A program made the position numbers and the translations under genes. The notes under the pieces were generated by a model. The model saw only the letters and a list, made by a program, of their open reading frames with translations, did no database searches and was not told the DNA's origin. Below, piece by piece: positions 7,905 through 11,454 of a stretch of 11,454 nucleotides of DNA. Position 1 is the stretch's first letter. Each line of letters begins with the position of its first letter. The stretch is from Ochromonadaceae sp. CCMP2298 (taxonomy: Eukaryota > Sar > Synurophyceae > Ochromonadales > Ochromonadaceae), in the NCBI GenBank assembly GCA_026770595.1, contig MU634556.1:1-11454 (forward strand), in the 5' to 3' direction.

Positions 7905-8351
7905 ATGGGCTTGTTCGGCAACGTATCAAAATCATTCCACAAGGCCAGCACGGGTCTACAACGCCATTTCCACAAGGCAGAGAACGGGGCACAGACGATA
8001 TTTCACAAAATCGACAATGCGGCGAGCGTCGTTGGCAAATCGGTTGCTCCCATCGCTCGGAAGGTAGAGGTGGCATCGAGAAAGGTGGGGAACAGTCTTG
8101 AAAAAGCAGCTCCTCTCGTGACCATGGCTCTTGGCCCGGCGGCCGGTGCGCTCGTTCTCGGGGTCGGCGGGGCGGCTAAGGGCCTTCAGGGGGCGGCCGG
8201 GGCAGTTAAGTCGGGGGCACAATCCATGCAGAACACAGACAGTAAGGCAGCGTACCTCTCAGCCACAAAGGACCAGAGACATGCATTGGGGAAGGCAGTG
8301 GGCCAAGATTCACGACGGAGCAGAGAGTCGCATAGAGGGGGCCAGAAGTGA
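7905..8351 (+). CDS. Amphipathic pVI/pX-like minor virion protein with 11-residue repeats
   Basis: A 148-residue basic, alanine- and glycine-rich protein. The N terminus carries an exact 11-residue period: FHK at 11-13, 22-24 and 33-35, each followed by a small or hydrophobic residue and a glycine or alanine three residues on. This would make a long amphipathic helix. A hydrophobic Ala/Gly/Leu segment spans about 69-91 and could enter or disturb a membrane. The C terminus is hydrophilic with a charged SRRSRESHRGGQK tail. Similar small proteins next to the ATPase in polinton-like viruses are compared with adenovirus pVI/pX, internal proteins that bind DNA or membranes; the match here is by character, not by sequence identity. 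It lies 19 bp after the ATPase and has its own start signal. Confidence 0.6.
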   Translation: MGLFGNVSKSFHKASTGLQRHFHKAENGAQTIFHKIDNAASVVGKSVAPIARKVEVASRKVGNSLEKAAPLVTMALGPAAGALVLGVGGAAKGLQGAAGAVKSGAQSMQNTDSKAAYLSATKDQRHALGKAVGQDSRRSRESHRGGQK

Positions 8352-8405
8352 GTATAACGCCGTGTTTCACTGATAATCATTGTTTTGCACAGTGTAGAAC
8401 AGAAA
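8352..8405 (+). promoter_or_regulatory. Short intergenic gap with weak start signal
   Basis: GTGTAGAACAG (8392-8402) occupies the place of the GTAAG signal relative to ATG 8406, but it deviates from the core. No other structure is seen. Confidence 0.25.
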
Positions 8406-8762
8406 ATGAGTGACAGTGACAGTGACATTCAATGCCGCGTGGTTGCAAAAGTGCTCGAACAGTCAAAAAAGACAAGAAAGCCGATGTCAGATTCAGATAA
8501 AGAGGCCAAGAGAGCGATCCTTGCTGCCGCGCGAGCCCAGAGAGCCGTAATCGCCGAATCAGGAAAAGAGGCCGCCGCGTTAAAGGAGAGCGAGATGGCG
8601 GTCCTGCGCGCACAGGTGGAAGAGGAGGAACGGAAAAAGTTCGTCAAGAAGGTGAGGCGCGACCTGAGAGCAGCGGCAAAGGCACCGGCGACGGCACCGG
8701 CACCGGCACCGGCACCCCCTCTCCCCGCCCCCGCTGCGAGACACAGTTGGGCGTTCGCCTAG
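8406..8762 (+). CDS. Small coiled-coil protein with Ala-Pro tail
   Basis: A 118-residue protein, unrecognised. It opens with MSDSDSD, then a long charged helix (about residues 25-92; KEAKRAILAAARAQRAV and EEEERKKFVKKVRRDLRAAA are visible) likely to form a coiled coil, followed by an alanine-proline stretch (about 93-113) encoded by a GGCACC-type DNA repeat. I choose ATG 8406; upstream in-frame codons back to 8385 contain only a TTG start and overlap the presumed leader. It follows the pVI-like gene on the same strand. It ends at TAG 8760-8762, whose CTAG also gives the stop of the opposing gene. A structural or scaffold role is inferred from position only. Confidence 0.6.
   Translation: MSDSDSDIQCRVVAKVLEQSKKTRKPMSDSDKEAKRAILAAARAQRAVIAESGKEAAALKESEMAVLRAQVEEEERKKFVKKVRRDLRAAAKAPATAPAPAPAPPLPAPAARHSWAFA
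8681..8716 (+). repeat. GGCACC-type hexanucleotide repeat
   Basis: About six imperfect copies of a six-base unit (GGCACC or GGCGAC, offset variants) encode alternating Ala-Pro residues in the coiled-coil protein. The copy number may vary between isolates. Confidence 0.7.
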
Positions 8763-9731
8763 GAATGGAGGGCGATGAATCTATCCTCTGCTAGTATCGC
8801 AAGTCTAGCACTCACGAAGGGCAGATTTGCGTTTCTGAGCAGTTCTAGGGCAGCCCGATGAGTCGGCCCCATCCGATGAGCTATCGGGATCTGGTTAGCA
8901 GCAAGTAATTTGCAAAAACTGCAACGAATAAGAATTCTTGTTCGTATAAGAATATTCACCAGCCGTAGCGATTTGCTGAGGTGTTAGCTCGAGCCACTCC
9001 GCATCGGCCATCACAGGAACAGGGGATCCGTGGTGATATATTTCCTCGTAACGCATTTCGGGGGACCCAATCGGCGACGGATGATCCCGGCCCTTTGTTT
9101 TACTAACACCATAGTCTAATTCAATAGCATCGCCCCAGATCAATTGAGCGTCAGTTGGATCGCGTATTGACTGGGGAGTCATATCACCCGAAGCCCGTGA
9201 ATGCACGCTCGCAACTGATGCCAGGCGATCGATTGCGTTTTCTGACGAGGCCCATCTGTTCAACGCAGGAATTTGTGTTATATTCTCATCAAAGGAGAGG
9301 CCCCGGGACCGGGGGGGGGAGGGAGAAGAGCGGGGGCTGAACTGAGCTCGGGCGATTGACGATGCAGACCGGGCATTGAGACGCCGTAGGCTGGCCTGAA
9401 CTGCGGCCATTGTGGAGGCCGAGGCGGGGGCGGACAGTGGGGCACTTCCAACAGCGACCCCCTGCCCGGGAAAACGGTCAGGGGCCAATGCAACCGCCCT
9501 TTCGTTGTGATGAACGAGATTAGCATGGGACGCGGCAGCAGCTTGATTGTACCCCAGCCCTCCCCCCGAAAAAAAGTTAGACGCGAACGCAGCGCGCGGA
9601 GGCGGAGGGGGGGCATCGGCGACAGGGGCAGTCTTGCGGCGAGGACGGCGACGACGACGTGGAGGGGGAACAGGGGCGGCTAGAACGACCTTCACCGTCT
9701 GCGTGACTCGTTGTGATTGCTTATGTGTCAT
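8759..9731 (-). CDS. Basic proline-rich protein, with a frame break near its C terminus
   Basis: Minus-strand gene, ATG at 9731. The first frame runs 278 codons to a stop at 8895; a second frame (+1) is open from about 8959 to TAG at 8759 and ends in a helical LLRNANLPFVSARLAILAED segment. I join them because the second frame ends exactly at the CTAG shared with the opposing gene. The N terminus is strongly basic and proline-rich (PPPRRRRRPRRK at about 23-34, then poly-Pro), which suggests DNA or RNA binding, as in core proteins. The middle is Ser/Arg/Pro-rich, and WLELTPQQIATAGEY precedes the break. The break lies in 8897-8958, which contains a palindrome. I do not recognise a family. A simpler reading is that the protein just ends at 8895. 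Confidence 0.5.
8924..8945. repeat. 22-bp near-perfect palindrome
   Basis: ACGAATAAGAATTCTTGTTC then GT reads almost identically on both strands, centred on GAATTC, with one mismatched pair. It sits in the zone where the basic proline-rich gene changes frame. Confidence 0.7.
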
Positions 9732-9764
9732 GTTTCTTCTCTATAGTAAGGAGGAAAAAAAAAC
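9732..9764. promoter_or_regulatory. 33-bp bidirectional promoter
   Basis: The gap lies between divergent ATGs at 9731 and 9765. It contains CTATAGTAAG (9741-9750): read on the plus strand it gives the GTAAG signal, and on the minus strand CTTACTATAG followed by AGAAGAAAC before the ATG. AAGGAGG (9748-9754) resembles a bacterial ribosome-binding site, but no other gene here has one. Confidence 0.6.
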
Positions 9765-10313
9765 ATGTCTTACGTCTCCGCTCTAGACATCCAAAAACTA
9801 AGAGGGTCAGCGCGCGTCATCGAAAAAACCCAAGCCATCGTTGCCAAAATCAAGGACAAGGTCACCGAATTGCAGTTCAATGACATCACGGACCCCCATC
9901 TCGTGCAGTCCGTCGCTTGCTGCATCCAGTCCACGTGTAACCGAAAGAACAAGAAGCATCCCATCGACAAGCACGAGATCCTGTGTCAGGTGCTCGAAGC
10001 CATCAAAAAGTCGCCCCTGACACCTGCTGAGCGAGCCACCGTCCTCGTGTTAGCCCAGTTCTGCCTCGACAACGGGCTCGTGCGAGGTGTGCCCCTCTGG
10101 AGACTGGTGATCCAGAACGTGGCCGTGTTCGCCAAAAAAAAGTTCTGTAACGTTTCTGATGCACGAAGGGCGGTCAGAGGCCGTACAACAGGTCCTCCTG
10201 AAATGCGGAATCCGCCGGCTCACCAGATTACTCATTTTGTCCATGATAATAGGCTGAAATCCTTGTTCACATACAGCCAAAAAGCCCATGGACATCCTCA
10301 CACGCATCGCTGA
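9765..10313 (+). CDS. Helical protein of unknown function, C terminus possibly frameshifted
   Basis: A 182-codon frame from ATG 9765. Residues about 1-126 are a convincing helical protein, with HLVQSVACCIQSTCNRKNKK, DKHEILCQVLEAI, LTPAERATVLVLAQFCLDNG and a KKKFC end. Small proteins with this layout (Cys/Lys-rich first helix, DK-x-x-x middle, KKKFC-like end) occur in polinton-like and giant viruses without known function, as far as I recall. After KKKFCN the frame becomes rich in Arg, Pro and His and looks less protein-like, whereas the +1 frame reads a helical stretch (EAVQQVLLKCG, RRLTRLL) from about 10150 to TGA 10255-10257. A frame break after the A8 run (10134-10141) is therefore likely, or an overlapping second gene. 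Confidence 0.55.
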   Translation: MSYVSALDIQKLRGSARVIEKTQAIVAKIKDKVTELQFNDITDPHLVQSVACCIQSTCNRKNKKHPIDKHEILCQVLEAIKKSPLTPAERATVLVLAQFCLDNGLVRGVPLWRLVIQNVAVFAKKKFCNVSDARRAVRGRTTGPPEMRNPPAHQITHFVHDNRLKSLFTYSQKAHGHPHTHR

Positions 10314-10401
10314 CGCCGAAGCCGCCGAGAAGGCAGACCGAGAAGAAAGAGCCGCTGAGTACTTTCGTTTGTTCGAGGCGGACCTAGACGAGGTGGAGTA
10401 A
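10288..10401 (+). CDS. Tiny acidic helical ORF, 37 aa
   Basis: ATG 10288 to TAA 10399-10401. The residues form one charged helix (DAEAAEKADREERAAEYFRL) with an acidic end. It overlaps the end of the preceding frame and lies in the same frame as the helical stretch at 10150-10254, separated from it by one TGA. It may be a separate microprotein or the tail of the gene at 9765 after damage. It has no recognisable start signal. Confidence 0.3.
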   Translation: MDILTRIADAEAAEKADREERAAEYFRLFEADLDEVE

Positions 10402-10414
10402 AAGGGGAATTATT

Positions 10415-10431
10415 AAAAAAAAACAAAAAAA
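10415..10431 (-). terminator. T-run, probable Pol III terminator
   Basis: On the minus strand this reads seven T, G, then nine T, directly after the tRNA-like unit. Runs of four or more T end RNA polymerase III transcription. Confidence 0.45.
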
Positions 10432-10509
10432 TGACCCGACCCCCGGAGGAATCGAACCACTGTAGAAGAGAGTGGAAGCTGAAACGTCAACCACTCATAC
10501 CAATTTAAG
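10432..10509 (-). ncRNA. tRNA-like Pol III unit (degenerate tRNA or tRNA-derived RNA)
   Basis: Read on the minus strand, an exact B box (GGTTCGATTCC, 10448-10458) follows an A box-like TGGTATGAGTGG (10491-10502). The distance between their starts is 44 bases, exactly that of an intronless tRNA (positions 8 and 52). At the expected place stands the loop CTTCCAC with TCC as would-be anticodon (10474-10476; Gly). However, the acceptor and anticodon stems do not pair and the T stem has two mismatches. Instead, CCACT and AGTGG can form an alternative hairpin. A T-run follows. It is therefore better seen as a tRNA-derived or Pol III-driven small RNA, or a decayed tRNA, than as a working tRNA. Confidence 0.4.
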
Positions 10510-10559
10510 GAAGAAAGTAACACCTAAACTTCCCTGGCAACCGTCAAATCATCGATCAA

Positions 10560-10566
10560 TATAAAA
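10560..10566 (+). promoter_or_regulatory. TATA box
   Basis: TATAAAA lies 119 bp before the ATG at 10685, leaving room for a normal Pol II leader. This differs from the short GTAAG-type starts of the virus genes. The leader contains pyrimidine-rich repeats of the CACCC-TTTCT type (10613-10664). Confidence 0.45.
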
Positions 10567-10684
10567 CAGTCATGTTACGCCGACACCACGTCATCGGCTT
10601 CTTTTTGTCACCCCACCCTTCCTTCTCTCACCCCACCTTTCTCTTCTCCCACCCTTTCTTCTGGACCGCGCTTGCCACAATCAA

Positions 10685-11146
10685 ATGGCCACCGCCACCG
10701 CCACCCCTGTACCCCCCTGCAATGGCGCAGCTTGGAATAATGTCCCTTGCCACAAATGCAGAGTAGGGCAACACTGCTACTACTTGCCCGAGCCCGACGG
10801 ACAAATCTGCGCGTGCTGCCGTGACCCGCGAGGACTCTTCGACGTGCAGAATCGTTGTTGCTGCTTCGACTGTCTTCCGTGCCACGTCAACTCGCTGCGT
10901 GGCAACTGCATGGTCTGCAACCGAGCGGACATGAACGTGTTTATGCGCTGCGATTACTGCACCAGAAACTTCCCGGTGTTCCAACAGGAAATAAACGGGT
11001 GCGAGAACTGCGGGTACCTATTCCAAGGCTGCCGCGACTGCTACGAAACATTGGAGCACTACTGCACCGCGGAGGAGGAGCAGCCGGAGACGGACTGCAC
11101 CGTGGAGGATGTGGAGGAGGAGCAGCCGGAGACGGAGACGCCGTAA
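10685..11146 (+). CDS. Cys-rich zinc-binding (RING/treble-clef-like) protein
   Basis: A 153-residue protein with ATG 10685 in good eukaryotic context (CAAATGG) and TAA 11144-11146. More than twenty cysteines lie between residues 12 and 127. The clearest are four CxxC pairs, C75/C78, C89/C92, C106/C109 and C116/C119, which could hold two zinc ions in a cross-brace. Upstream lie C12, C22/C25, C31, C42-C45 and a CCC-x2-C-x2-C cluster (58-66). The C terminus is acidic and contains the repeat EEEQPET twice. RING-like proteins often act as ubiquitin ligases, but neither a canonical RING histidine pattern nor a partner is visible. Its promoter type and its position beyond the tRNA-like unit leave open whether it belongs to the virus or to the host flank. 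Confidence 0.65.
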   Translation: MATATATPVPPCNGAAWNNVPCHKCRVGQHCYYLPEPDGQICACCRDPRGLFDVQNRCCCFDCLPCHVNSLRGNCMVCNRADMNVFMRCDYCTRNFPVFQQEINGCENCGYLFQGCRDCYETLEHYCTAEEEQPETDCTVEDVEEEQPETETP

Positions 11147-11153
11147 GGAGGAC

Positions 11154-11254
11154 GGACGGAAGAGACGCGCACGCCATTTACAATTGCTTGCGCACTAGAG
11201 CTTAGGACGGAAGAGACGCGCACGCCATTTACAATCGCTTGCGCACTAGAGCTA
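11154..11254 (+). repeat. Tandem duplication of a 51-bp unit
   Basis: Two copies start with GGACGGAAGAGACGCGCACG at 11154 and 11205. They differ at one base in the middle (T/C, near 11184 and 11235) and at the last bases. The first copy begins 8 bp after the stop of the Cys-rich gene. Confidence 0.85.
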
Positions 11255-11454
11255 ACCCACCCCTAACCCAAAACGAACATCGGAATACAACCCCTTTCTT
11301 ACCCACCCCCCTTACCTCCCCCAAAACGACTGCACACTACTTGCAACTAACGACAACTGCGAACAGGGCGAACAGGAGACGAAGGCGAGACTAGGCGCGA
11401 ACAACACCTAGAAACGAGAGCAACTGGGGGAAACGCGAGCAACTGGGACGGGGG
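11255..11454. other. Gene-free end region with short tandem repeats
   Basis: I see no convincing gene. It begins C-rich (CTAACCC-type stretches, then pyrimidine tracts to about 11325). It then holds GCGAACAGG twice in tandem (11359-11376) and a 19-bp imperfect tandem pair around GAGCAACTGGG (11412-11430 and 11431-11449). The composition suits a terminal repeat region or non-coding flank. No inverted partner can be seen because the window starts inside a gene. Confidence 0.5.

Noticed and set aside
9748-9754. AAGGAGG as a bacterial ribosome-binding site
   Set aside because: It is the only such site. The other genes lack purine-rich sites at the right distance, and the gene set is that of a eukaryotic virus.
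10572-10766. Plus-strand frame starting at 10572
   Set aside because: It is a Pro/Phe/His-rich reading of the pyrimidine leader between the TATA box and ATG 10685.
10941-11177. Minus-strand frame of 78 codons opposite the Cys-rich gene
   Set aside because: Its Pro/Ser-rich text is the antisense of the acidic repeat and Cys codons; the plus-strand protein has a coherent zinc-binding pattern.
11251-11275. CTAACCC-type stretches as telomere repeats
   Set aside because: Only two irregular copies occur, with no sustained tandem array.
1-11454. CRISPR array, IS element or rRNA
   Set aside because: No regularly spaced repeats, transposase of IS type or rRNA-like sequence was seen.

Overview
The window is most likely a stretch of a polinton-like DNA virus (a PLV, polinton or adintovirus-type element of the Preplasmiviricota), either a free genome or a copy integrated in a eukaryotic chromosome. 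The call rests on a recognisable set: a retrovirus-type DDE integrase (318-1508), a protein resembling a double jelly-roll major capsid protein (3102-4426), an A32/FtsK-type packaging ATPase (7166-7885), a fibre with phage-type tail-fibre repeats (5691-7137), further putative capsid proteins, and a zinc-ribbon protein that may be a VLTF3-like late transcription factor. No bacterial ribosome-binding-site pattern is seen. The protein-primed polymerase, primase/helicase and capsid protease expected in such elements are not here and would have to lie left of position 1. The host cannot be told from the sequence.

Layout. Left (1-3088): tail of an unknown gene, integrase, an opposing F-box-like small gene, an unknown 209-residue gene, and the zinc-ribbon protein. 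Middle (3102-8762): a morphogenesis block with MCP (+), minor capsid-like protein (-), second minor capsid-like protein (+), fibre (-), ATPase (+), an amphipathic pVI/pX-like protein (+) and a coiled-coil protein (+). Right (8759-10401): a basic proline-rich protein (-), a conserved-looking helical protein (+) and a tiny ORF. Far right (10402-11454): a tRNA-like Pol III unit on the minus strand, a TATA box, a Cys-rich zinc-binding protein, and a gene-free end with tandem repeats. This end could be a terminal region of the element or host flank.

The organisation is very compact. Four divergent gene pairs are separated by only 28-50 bp. Three of these gaps, and several single gene starts, share a short signal built around GTAAG shortly before the ATG. 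Convergent genes overlap at their ends, twice by sharing one CTAG that gives a TAG stop on each strand.

The element looks damaged or imperfectly sequenced. The MCP, the second minor capsid gene and the fibre (twice) each carry a frame break in the same direction (one base missing), several at homopolymers. The ATPase has an in-frame TGA just before its Walker B motif. The basic proline-rich gene breaks frame at a 22-bp palindrome. Whether this is pseudogenisation, programmed recoding or consensus error cannot be decided from this sequence alone.
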